Shown piece after piece: positions 18,420-25,387 of a stretch of 64,000 nt of DNA (position 1 is the first letter of the stretch; every line of letters starts with the position of its first letter). Both the position numbers and the translations under genes were made by a program. The stretch covers positions 1,426,001-1,490,000 of the forward strand of contig NZ_CP053985.1 in NCBI RefSeq assembly GCF_013267355.1, written 5' to 3'. The stretch is from Achromobacter pestifer. GTDB taxonomy: Bacteria; Pseudomonadota; Gammaproteobacteria; Burkholderiales; Burkholderiaceae_B. A model generated the notes under the pieces. It saw nothing but the letters and a program-made list of their open reading frames with translations, searched no databases and was not told the origin of the DNA.

Positions 18420-19253
18420 CTAGACGCCGAGCAGCCGCCGCGCATTGCCTCCCATGACTTTGCCGAGATTATCTTCCCGGATCGGCAAGGTCTCGAACCA
18501 CTCTTTGTACCCTTGCACCGGGCAGAACGGGAATGAGCTGGCGTATAGCATCCTGTCCGAGAGAAAGCCGTCGGCCGCCTTCACGTACTCCTCCCAGCCT
18601 GGCATGCGGGAAAAATACATGTCGGGCGACAGCCACAGATTCTGACGCCGGAAGGCCAGATGCAGGATCTCATTGACCCAAGGCCACCCGCCATGAGCGA
18701 CCACCACATTCAGGCCGGGAAAATCCGCCAGCACCCGGTCGGTCCGTATCGGGTCCGAATAGCTCAGGTCCGGCCCCGCCGTGCCTCCGACCATCATGAT
18801 CACCGGCACGCCCAGGTCCTCGCAGTGGCCGTAGATCGGATAGAGGCGCCTGTCGTCGGCGTACATGGGCACCGGGTAGGAACCCGGCTCGATGTTGATC
18901 AGCTTGAAACCGTCCTGCACCGCCTGGCTGATGGTCTGGCATGCGCGCCGCCTGTCGGTGGGGTCGATGGAGGCGGCGCCGATGAATCGGTCCGGGTGCT
19001 CGGCGACGATGCCGCGCACGTCCTCGTTGGACACGCTGCCCAGCACGCCGGCCAGGCGGCCCACGACCACGCCTCGGTCTATGCGCGCGGCGTCCATTTC
19101 TTTCAGCAGCAGCGCCATCGATTGCTGCTGCGCCGCCGCCGACGGCTCGAAACCCACCGTCCGCGTGAAACCGTCGCGGCGCGCTCCCGCCGAGTACATC
19201 AGCGTGTCCAGGAAACCGCCTACCGGCGGCCGCAGCCTAAAGTCGATGATCAT
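18420..19253 (-). CDS. Divergent amidohydrolase (PF04909-like) lacking metal ligands
   Basis: A 277-residue TIM-barrel protein of the amidohydrolase-2 type. The fold is indicated by HPDRFIGAASIDPTD, INIEPGSYPVPMYADDRRLYPIYGHCEDLGVPV, VVAHGGWPWVNEILHLAFR and a C-terminal GGNARRLLGV. Two hallmarks are altered: the N-terminal HxH metal motif is replaced by IDFRLRPP (Arg-x-Arg), and the usual GSDxP aspartate near the end is replaced by YASSFPF. It may hydrolyse or decarboxylate a cyclic or conjugated acid without metal, as LigI does, or be a binding protein. It lies 48 bases after the hydratase beta-subunit gene, in one operon. Confidence 0.82.
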   Translation of the reverse strand: MIIDFRLRPPVGGFLDTLMYSAGARRDGFTRTVGFEPSAAAQQQSMALLLKEMDAARIDRGVVVGRLAGVLGSVSNEDVRGIVAEHPDRFIGAASIDPTDRRRACQTISQAVQDGFKLINIEPGSYPVPMYADDRRLYPIYGHCEDLGVPVIMMVGGTAGPDLSYSDPIRTDRVLADFPGLNVVVAHGGWPWVNEILHLAFRRQNLWLSPDMYFSRMPGWEEYVKAADGFLSDRMLYASSFPFCPVQGYKEWFETLPIREDNLGKVMGGNARRLLGV

Positions 19254-19301
19254 CTGAATATCCCCGTCAATACATGGTTGCTGGGAGCCGCGGCGCCGCG
19301 C

Positions 19302-19982
19302 CTACATCACTTCGTCCTTGCGGTCGTCCGTCTCGCCATAGCGGTGCAAGGCGGGCGGCTTCAGCCCTGCGTAGAGTTTCTCGATGCCCGCGTTGATGGT
19401 CTCGGCGTGCTGCGCGAAGAGCGAATTGCCTTCGAGGTCGCTCTCGACAATGAAGGGCCCGAAGTTCTCGACCTCGAACAGCCACATGGCCTGCGCGATG
19501 CCCAGTTCGTCCAGCCAATGCACTTCGCGCACGCGCTTGATGCCCCGGCCCAGCAAGGCGCCGGTGCCGTAGCCCACGGTCGTCAGATAGATCGCGCCGC
19601 CTGGCGCCAGCACTTTCTTGTAGTCATCGGCGGGCATGCCGCCCTTGCCGATCAGGATGCGGCAGCCGGTTTCCTCCAGCCAGCGCGGTATCCACTTGGA
19701 AAAGCGGAACGAGGCGGTGGCGGTGACTGCGCCCACGTTGTAGCCGCCGCGGCCGTCCGGCGCGGCAGCCGGCGAGCAATGGAAGTTGACGTTGCTGACG
19801 GCGCGCAGGTCCACGGGCAGCGGCAGGCCCTGGTCCAGCACTTTCTTGTAGACGCCTTCGCGGGCCGTATAGACCATGCCGTTCAGATACACGGCCGAGC
19901 CGAGTTCGAGCCTGGCGATGTCTTCCCGCCTGGCGGGCAGGTCCAGATGAAAGACCTTGATGTCGTCGTCGTTGCTTACCAT
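19302..19982 (-). CDS. Class I fumarase-type hydratase, beta subunit
   Basis: A 226-residue C-terminal-domain subunit of the iron-sulfur fumarase/tartrate dehydratase family. Family landmarks are LELGSAVYLNGMVYTAREG and FRFSKWIPRWLEETGCRILIGKGGM, then LAPGGAIYLTTVGYGTGALLGRGIKRV. The ATG at 19982 overlaps the alpha-subunit stop codon (ATGGTAAGC), implying translational coupling. Substrate candidates are fumarate/malate, mesaconate/citramalate or tartrate. The neighbouring dehydrogenase makes a C4/C5 dicarboxylate most likely, but the sequence alone does not decide. Confidence 0.92.
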   Translation of the reverse strand: MVSNDDDIKVFHLDLPARREDIARLELGSAVYLNGMVYTAREGVYKKVLDQGLPLPVDLRAVSNVNFHCSPAAAPDGRGGYNVGAVTATASFRFSKWIPRWLEETGCRILIGKGGMPADDYKKVLAPGGAIYLTTVGYGTGALLGRGIKRVREVHWLDELGIAQAMWLFEVENFGPFIVESDLEGNSLFAQHAETINAGIEKLYAGLKPPALHRYGETDDRKDEVM

Positions 19983-20911
19983 TCGACCGTCTCCCGGCGC
20001 ATGTAGGGCGTGAACCATTGGGGATCGGTGCGGTACTCGATCTTCCCGTTGGCATGGATCCGCGCGGTGGCACGGCGCGAAGACAGGCAGAAGGTATGCA
20101 GGCTGATGGGCATGCCACCCGTGTGGGTGTAGCCGCACTCGATATGGCAGTCCACCACCATGCCGGAGCCGACGAAACCCATCGCGCCCATGCCGATGGA
20201 ATTGCCCAGTTGCATCAGCTCCAATTCGAGTTCCGCCACCTTGGGGTCCGGGTTGCGGTCCCCCACCGTCCGCAGGCAGGCGGCCTGCTTGCCCAGCTGC
20301 ATGCAGGTGTCCTTGGAGCCGCCCAGCCCGATGCCGACGATGGCCGGCTGACAGGCCAGTCCGCGCTTGCCGAAGGCGATCAGCGTGTCCAGCACGAAGC
20401 GCTTGATGCCGTCTATGCCATCGCCGGGAAACAACATGCGGTAGTCGGTGCCGAACAGCCCGCCTTTGTGCACGGTGGTGATGTCTATCCAATCACTGTC
20501 CGGCTCGAAGGACCATTCGACCTCCGGTGCGTTGATGCCGACGTTGTTGTTGTGGTCGGTGCGCCACAGCGGATGCACGCGGTTGGGCCGCAGCGGTACG
20601 CTGACCGTGGCCTCGGCGGTGGCGTGGCGCAGCGCGCGCTCCACGGCGACGAAACCATTGTCGACCGAAGCGTTGTTGCCCACCTTGACGTAGTAGCGCG
20701 GCAGGCCGGTGTCGGCGCACATGGGACGCCGATCCTGGTCGGCGGCCTCCCAGTTGTCCACCATGGCGTGGATGACGAAGCGCGGCAGCTTGCCGGTTTC
20801 CTTCTTCTGCAGTTCCTGGATGCCGCGCTTGTAGTCGGCCGGAATCTCGATGGCCGCGCGGCGCATGATCTCCAGCGCCGCCTCTTCAACTTTCTGGACA
20901 GGGATGCTCAT
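19976..20911 (-). CDS. Class I fumarase-type hydratase, alpha subunit
   Basis: A 311-residue catalytic subunit carrying the [4Fe-4S] cluster of class I fumarases/tartrate dehydratases. Conserved segments are RPMCADTGLPRYYVKVG (first cluster cysteine), GKRGLACQPAIVGIGLGGSKD and the C-terminal VVDCHIECGYTHTGGMP. The arrangement as two separate subunits resembles TtdAB and two-subunit fumarases rather than fused E. coli FumA. It begins 12 bases after the flavoprotein gene. Oxygen-sensitive hydratases of this type often work alongside a succinate dehydrogenase in the same direction of flux. Confidence 0.93.
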   Translation of the reverse strand: MSIPVQKVEEAALEIMRRAAIEIPADYKRGIQELQKKETGKLPRFVIHAMVDNWEAADQDRRPMCADTGLPRYYVKVGNNASVDNGFVAVERALRHATAEATVSVPLRPNRVHPLWRTDHNNNVGINAPEVEWSFEPDSDWIDITTVHKGGLFGTDYRMLFPGDGIDGIKRFVLDTLIAFGKRGLACQPAIVGIGLGGSKDTCMQLGKQAACLRTVGDRNPDPKVAELELELMQLGNSIGMGAMGFVGSGMVVDCHIECGYTHTGGMPISLHTFCLSSRRATARIHANGKIEYRTDPQWFTPYMRRETVEW

Positions 20912-20923
20912 GGTTGGAGTGCC

Positions 20924-22663
20924 TCAACTCTGGGGGATGCCCGCCTCGCCCTCGATGAGCGATTCGCCGGGTTTTACGATGTCGAAGGAAACCGGAACCA
21001 TCTCCAGCGCCACCTCGCCGTCCTGGGCGCTCACGCGCGTGTAGCAGCTGGTGTGCAGGTCGCCGGCGTCGGGGAAATCTTCGCGGTAGTGCGCGCCGCG
21101 GCTGTTCTCGCGCGCCAGCGCGGAAACCGTGATGACCTTGGAAATGTCGACCAGGCTTTCCAGGTTGAGCCAGTCATGCCAGGTCAGGTTGTAGCGGCGG
21201 TCGCCGTCCGTCACGCCGATGTCGCGCAAGGCGGCGCGATGGCCGGCGATGGCCTCCAGGCCGCGCGCCATCGCCTCGCGCTGGCGCAGCACGCCGACGT
21301 CGTCCCACATGGTTTGCGAGAGCGCGTCGCGCAGCTCGTGGATGCGCCCGGCGGGCCGGGAAAACGGGAACTCGGCGCGCTCGATGCCGCGCGCAATGAC
21401 GCGCTGATCCGGATCGCGCCAGTGGCCGGACTTGGCGACATAGGCAGCCATCGCATCGCCCGCGATGCCGCCAAACACCGTGGAATTGGCCACGCCGTTG
21501 CCGCCCAGGCGATTGGCGCCGTGCACGCCGCCGCAATCCTCGCCGGCCGCGTACAGCCCCGGCGATGCGGTCGAACCGTCCACGTTGAATTCGACGCCAC
21601 CCATCAGGTAGTGGGCCGTCGGCACCACCTCCACCTTGCCACCCGCCAGGTCGAAGCCGCAATCCTTGCACCGGTTGACCATGCCGGGAAAGGTCTTGGC
21701 CACCTTGTCCGGGCCCAGATGGCTCATCTGGATATAGACCCCGCCCATCGGCCCCGTGCGTCCTGCCCGCATTTCGGCGTAGATGCCGCGGCTGACCACG
21801 TCGCGCGTGGCGCGTTCGCCGCGCTTGTCGTAGTTGGCCATGAAGCGCTCGCCGTCGCCATTGAGCAGATAGCCGCCCGCGCCGCGCAGCCCCTCTTCCA
21901 GCACTGTTCCGGTCATGCGCGTGTCCGGCCCGCCCAGCAGGCCGGTGGGATGGAACTGCACCATCTCCATGTCCCGCAGCGTCAGGCCGTAACGCAGCGC
22001 CATGGCCAGGCCGTCGCAGGTCTTGTCGCCGGAAGGCGTGTGGTAGCGGTACATGGTCGGGCCCGCCCCCGTTGCCAGCAGCACGGCCTTGGCCTGGATG
22101 TAGCGGTACAGGCCTGTCCGCATGTCGATGAACAGCACGCCCGAAATGCCGGAGCCGTCGGCGGCGGGAATCAGCTCGATGGCGCGATGCTCTTCCAGTT
22201 CGTCCACGTCCAGCGCCCGCACCTGCTCCATGAGGCGATTGATGATCTCGATGCCGGTCAGATCGGCCTTGTGCACGGTGCGGTCGAAACTCTGGCCGGC
22301 AAAGGCCTTGGAATGCAGCGTGCCGTCCGGATTGCGGTCGAAGAAGCAGCCGATCTCGTTTTCCAGCTCGCGCACGCGCTCGACCGCGCCCTCGACCAAC
22401 CGCCACGCCAGATCCTGCCGCGGCAGCCATTTGCCGCCCTCGATCGTGTCCATGAAGTGGCGTTCCACCGAGTCGCCCGCGGCCAGGGCGACGTTGTAGC
22501 CGCCCTGGACCATGCGCGTACAGCCGCACTTGCCCAGCAGGCCCTTCACCGTCACCGTCACTCGCAGCGCCGGATTCGCCTTCTTGGCGTGCAGCGCCGC
22601 GAACAGGCCCGCGCCGCCGGTGCCCAGCACCAGTATGTCCGTCTTGCTATTCTCGATCCGCAT
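20924..22663 (-). CDS. Succinate dehydrogenase/fumarate reductase-like flavoprotein with Cys at the covalent-FAD site
   Basis: A 579-residue FAD subunit. The dinucleotide motif ILVLGTGGAGLFAALHA is at residues 10-26. The catalytic set of the family is present: FHPTG, the Arg in GERATRDVVSR, and HYLMGG; ANRLGGNGVANSTVFGG is typical. The histidine that carries 8-alpha-bound FAD in SdhA/FrdA (five residues before QGG) is here Cys48, in GKCGCTRMVQGG, so the FAD is probably non-covalent. In studied enzymes covalent attachment is needed for succinate oxidation but less so for fumarate reduction. Two membrane anchors and an iron-sulfur subunit are encoded just upstream. Aspartate oxidase is unlikely given those partners. 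Confidence 0.93.
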   Translation of the reverse strand: MRIENSKTDILVLGTGGAGLFAALHAKKANPALRVTVTVKGLLGKCGCTRMVQGGYNVALAAGDSVERHFMDTIEGGKWLPRQDLAWRLVEGAVERVRELENEIGCFFDRNPDGTLHSKAFAGQSFDRTVHKADLTGIEIINRLMEQVRALDVDELEEHRAIELIPAADGSGISGVLFIDMRTGLYRYIQAKAVLLATGAGPTMYRYHTPSGDKTCDGLAMALRYGLTLRDMEMVQFHPTGLLGGPDTRMTGTVLEEGLRGAGGYLLNGDGERFMANYDKRGERATRDVVSRGIYAEMRAGRTGPMGGVYIQMSHLGPDKVAKTFPGMVNRCKDCGFDLAGGKVEVVPTAHYLMGGVEFNVDGSTASPGLYAAGEDCGGVHGANRLGGNGVANSTVFGGIAGDAMAAYVAKSGHWRDPDQRVIARGIERAEFPFSRPAGRIHELRDALSQTMWDDVGVLRQREAMARGLEAIAGHRAALRDIGVTDGDRRYNLTWHDWLNLESLVDISKVITVSALARENSRGAHYREDFPDAGDLHTSCYTRVSAQDGEVALEMVPVSFDIVKPGESLIEGEAGIPQS

Positions 22664-22664
22664 C

Positions 22665-23009
22665 TCAGATCACTCCCGCGATGAAAACCAGGCCCGTCGC
22701 CATGGAGACCGCAAAGCCCCACCCGATCCAGGCGACGCGCGCGTCGCGCGGCGAATTCCACGGCAGCAGCTCCAGCGCCAGCAGACGCAGCCCGAAGAAC
22801 ATGTGCAGGGTCAGCAGCAGCACCAGCCCCCATTCGCCTATCTTCATCGCCGGCATGTCGGCAAGCTTCAGGAATCCGTCCAGCCGCGCTTCGTCCAGCG
22901 CCATCGCCAGCACATAGAAATGGACGGGCAGGAACAGGGCCAGCGCCAGGCCGGAGAGGCGGTGTCCCAGGAAGGCCCAGTACGCCTGATGGTTGCGCGC
23001 GGATTTCAT
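22665..23009 (-). CDS. Membrane anchor of the SDH/FRD-like complex (second anchor)
   Basis: A 114-residue protein with three predicted transmembrane helices. The first contains HRLSGLALALFLPVHFYVLA and the second LLTLHMFFGLRLLALELL, with histidines placed as in haem-b ligands of SdhC/SdhD families. The ATG at 23009 overlaps the stop of the preceding anchor by four bases (ATGA). Its own stop lies one base before the flavoprotein start, so the subunits are probably translated together. Confidence 0.88.
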   Translation of the reverse strand: MKSARNHQAYWAFLGHRLSGLALALFLPVHFYVLAMALDEARLDGFLKLADMPAMKIGEWGLVLLLTLHMFFGLRLLALELLPWNSPRDARVAWIGWGFAVSMATGLVFIAGVI

Positions 23010-23341
23010 GACATCAGCCCTCCCACCGCCGCGACGGCGCGCACGCCCAGAATGAGCAAGCCCGCGCCGAACGCCAGTCCGACCACGGACGCCGCGCCGC
23101 GGCCTAGCCGCAGCCACTCGATCAGGATGTTGCGCAGCCCGATCGGCACGTGGACCGCCACGCTCAGCACGAACAAGCCGTAGAAGACAATCCAGAACCA
23201 GTTGCCCTGAGTGCGCGCGAGGATCTCGCCCGCGGTCAGGCCGCCGCGCACGGCATAGATCACCAGGCCCACGTGCACCAGGACAAAGGGCGCCATCGCC
23301 ATCGCCGTCAGGCGCTGGAGCGCAAACAGACGGGCTTCCAT
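23006..23341 (-). CDS. Membrane anchor of the SDH/FRD-like complex (first anchor)
   Basis: A 111-residue integral membrane protein with three hydrophobic segments. LQRLTAMAMAPFVLVHVGLVIYAV carries a conserved Arg and His, and VLSVAVHVPIGLRNILIEWL is a second histidine-bearing helix; both suit quinone/haem binding. It starts one base after the iron-sulfur subunit stop and overlaps the next anchor by four bases. A complex with two small anchors suggests a quinone-linked enzyme in the cytoplasmic membrane. Confidence 0.88.
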   Translation of the reverse strand: MEARLFALQRLTAMAMAPFVLVHVGLVIYAVRGGLTAGEILARTQGNWFWIVFYGLFVLSVAVHVPIGLRNILIEWLRLGRGAASVVGLAFGAGLLILGVRAVAAVGGLMS

Positions 23342-23342
23342 G

Positions 23343-24077
23343 TCAGCCCCCCTTGAGCAGGCTGAAGATGGCGCTGCGCTTCAATCCCGCAATGCTGCCG
23401 GTGGGGCTGAGGCTTACCGGACAGTGCTTCATGCAGCTGCCCTGTGTGTGGCAGGAATTGCAGCCGCTGCCAGAGGTGGCCTTGCGCAGCACGTCCTTGG
23501 GGTCGGCGTGCCGTTCGTCGTTGAACAGCGTCCACGCCCGGTTCAGGGCGGCCGGGCCAAGATAATCCTTGTCCCAGGACACCACGTCACAGGCCGCGTA
23601 GCACACGCCGCAATTGATGCATTCGATGGCCGCGTCCGCCTGCTTGCGCTTCTTGCTCTGCGGCGATACCAGCGCCGGCGGATCGTTGCGCGTGGCCGTG
23701 CCGACGAAGGTGTTGCCGGCGCGCGCCCACTTCTGGAAGAACTCGCTCATGTCGACGACGAGATCCTTGATCCGCGGCATGTTGCGCAAGGGTTCGATCA
23801 CGATCACGCCGCCTTCCTCGACGCGGCTCACGTGCGTGCGGCAGGTCCAGCGGGGCTTGCCATTGACCGTCATGGCACAGGACCCGCACACGCCGACGCG
23901 ACAGGCGTAGCGGTACGAGAGGTTCGGCTCCTGCGTGCGTTGGACTTCGGTCACCACATCCAGGACCGTCTGGTTTTCCCGCCAGGGGACCGAGTACGTG
24001 GAATAGCTTCCGTCTTCGGTTCCCCGCGAGATGCGGACCGTGAGTTGTCGCTGATTCGTGGAGTTCTTCGTATCCAT
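23343..24077 (-). CDS. Succinate dehydrogenase/fumarate reductase-like iron-sulfur subunit
   Basis: A 244-residue electron-transfer subunit. The N-terminal ferredoxin domain has CRVGVCGSCAMTVNGKPRWTC for the [2Fe-2S] cluster. The C-terminal domain has CINCGVCYAAC and CNSCHTQGSCMKHCP for the [4Fe-4S] and [3Fe-4S] clusters. The order B-C-D-A (iron-sulfur first) differs from the usual sdhCDAB of the core TCA operon, showing this is a separate set. I chose the ATG at 24077; an upstream extension to 24200 would add a non-homologous region. It is the first gene of the minus-strand operon. Confidence 0.93.
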   Translation of the reverse strand: MDTKNSTNQRQLTVRISRGTEDGSYSTYSVPWRENQTVLDVVTEVQRTQEPNLSYRYACRVGVCGSCAMTVNGKPRWTCRTHVSRVEEGGVIVIEPLRNMPRIKDLVVDMSEFFQKWARAGNTFVGTATRNDPPALVSPQSKKRKQADAAIECINCGVCYAACDVVSWDKDYLGPAALNRAWTLFNDERHADPKDVLRKATSGSGCNSCHTQGSCMKHCPVSLSPTGSIAGLKRSAIFSLLKGG

Positions 24078-24411
24078 TTTTCCGCCCTCGGACGACAGGC
24101 TGCGTCCATGAACAGAATTCTGAATCTCGCGTCTTAGTGAAGCAATATGGATTTGGTTGATATTTTTTGAAGTTATTTTCGACCTGTTCAGAGGGCGCAT
24201 CGAACCATCCGGCGCCTGCCGCGCCGCCGCATCTTCAACGGATGGCGATCACTGGACGCATCAAGACCGCCGCCGGCCAGGAATCGAGGCAGGACGGTGA
24301 GCCCCTCGGGCTACCCGCAAGCACCTTTTGAAAAATTAGGTATACTTCCGCCTCGCTTGCTGGAACCGCCCCGGATCGCAATGATCTCGGATGGCGCAAG
24401 GCAAGGGAAAT
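24078..24411. promoter_or_regulatory. Spacer with operon leader and tRNA-Gly copy 2 promoter
   Basis: 334 bases without a gene. The part next to the iron-sulfur gene (about 24140-24182) is AT-rich, with T-runs, and is where the minus-strand operon promoter should be; no convincing -35/-10 pair was found. On the plus strand TATACT at 24341-24346 is a good -10 for the tRNA, with only a weak -35. Confidence 0.4.
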
Positions 24412-24487
24412 GCGGGAGTAGCTCAGTTGGTAGAGCGCAACCTTGCCAAGGTTGAGGTCGCGAGTTCGAGACTCGTCTCCCGCTCCA
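24412..24487 (+). tRNA. tRNA-Gly (anticodon GCC), copy 2
   Basis: Identical over all 76 bases to the copies at 7814 and 43573, with encoded CCA. Downstream it shares with copy 1 the block TCCAAATTTTGATTTCCAG and a nearly identical terminator. Confidence 0.98.
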
Positions 24488-24533
24488 AATTTTGATTTCC
24501 AGCTTCCTTCACGGAATTCTGAAAATCCTTGAG

Positions 24534-24556
24534 AAAGGGCCTACGGGCCCTTTTTT
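24534..24556 (+). terminator. Terminator after tRNA-Gly copy 2
   Basis: Stem AAAGGGCC/GGGCCCTTT with loop TACG and a T6 tract. It matches the copy 1 terminator except for one loop base. Confidence 0.85.
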
Positions 24557-24598
24557 CATTGCGGTTTGCGCCGCTTGGAAAATGAAGGAACATGGGCA

Positions 24599-25213
24599 AT
24601 GGATACCGCATTGATCCTGCTGGTGCTTGTCGCGGCATGGCAGGTGCTGCGCGTGCGCTACCAGCGCGCCCGCATTGCGCTGCTGGGGCGTCATCTGGGC
24701 GGTTTGCAGCTTGAGCGCCACATGGAAACACTGACGCAAGGCTACGCACGCGCCATCCGCGAAGACGCCGAAACACGCCAGCTACAGGTGCTGGAAACCT
24801 TCGCTCAGACCGAACGCGCCGTGGCAGCACAAGTGCAGTCGCTGGCCGACGCCATGCAAAAGGAAAGTCCACAGGCCACCCGCGTGTCCACGCTCTCGTT
24901 CTGCGTGCCATACATCGAGCGCTTTCTTCCTGCGAAGACACGGGATTTTCGTGAGCTGCTGCACATCCATGCACTCGGCTTGCGCCATGTCGTGGACAAC
25001 GAAGGCCACTGGGACGCAAGAGAACGCGCGTACCACCTCTCGGCAGAGTTGTATCTGCTGCAGCACAGTTGCCATTGGTTCTGCAAATCCCGCGCCGTGG
25101 CCGATGCGCGGCTGATGCTGCGGCATCAGGTCAATCACCGGAAAGTCCTGGATTCAGTGTCTGCTGTTACCCGCTCGGCCTACCTGCGATGGCAGGGGGA
25201 CGATAAACACTAA
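24599..25213 (+). CDS. Uncharacterised single-pass membrane protein
   Basis: A 204-residue protein I do not recognise. ATG 24599 has GAAGGAA eight bases upstream. The N-terminus (about residues 3-20, TALILLVLVAAWQVL) is one transmembrane helix followed by basic residues, which predicts a cytoplasmic C-terminal domain. Residues about 45-95 are rich in Gln/Glu/Arg and likely helical. The C-terminal half contains FCVPYIERFLPAKTRDFRELLHIHALG and a Cys/His-bearing HSCHWFCKSRAVADARLML. It stands alone between tRNA-Gly copy 2 and the autotransporter, bounded by terminators on both sides. Confidence 0.7.
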   Translation: MDTALILLVLVAAWQVLRVRYQRARIALLGRHLGGLQLERHMETLTQGYARAIREDAETRQLQVLETFAQTERAVAAQVQSLADAMQKESPQATRVSTLSFCVPYIERFLPAKTRDFRELLHIHALGLRHVVDNEGHWDARERAYHLSAELYLLQHSCHWFCKSRAVADARLMLRHQVNHRKVLDSVSAVTRSAYLRWQGDDKH

Positions 25214-25273
25214 GGCCAACGGCGTCTCGTCCGTTCTGGCCCCGCTTGGCGCGCATTCTCAAGCAAACCCTTG

Positions 25274-25308
25274 AAAAAGGGGCGAATCTTTCGATTCGCC
25301 CCTTTTTT
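25274..25308. terminator. Bidirectional terminator
   Basis: Stem GGGGCGAATC/GATTCGCCCC (25279-25302) with loop TTTC, preceded by A5 and followed by T6. It serves the plus-strand membrane protein gene and the converging autotransporter gene. Confidence 0.9.
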
Positions 25309-25387
25309 CATTGATCCTCGGATCCCATCCGGCGCAGGCGCCGCAAGCGTCACTACCGCGACGCTTGCAGCGCCTGCCGGCGCGGGA

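Noticed and set aside
20018..22684. 888-codon open frame on the plus strand
   Set aside because: It is antisense to the hydratase and flavoprotein genes, whose motifs are unmistakable. Its product is Arg/Ala/His-rich low-quality sequence, as expected for a GC-rich shadow frame.
7814..24487. Prophage or integrative element between tRNA-Gly copies 1 and 2
   Set aside because: No integrase, transposase, phage or conjugation gene is present. Only the tRNA repeats and accessory content support mobility, so it is kept as a finding and not annotated as a mobile element.
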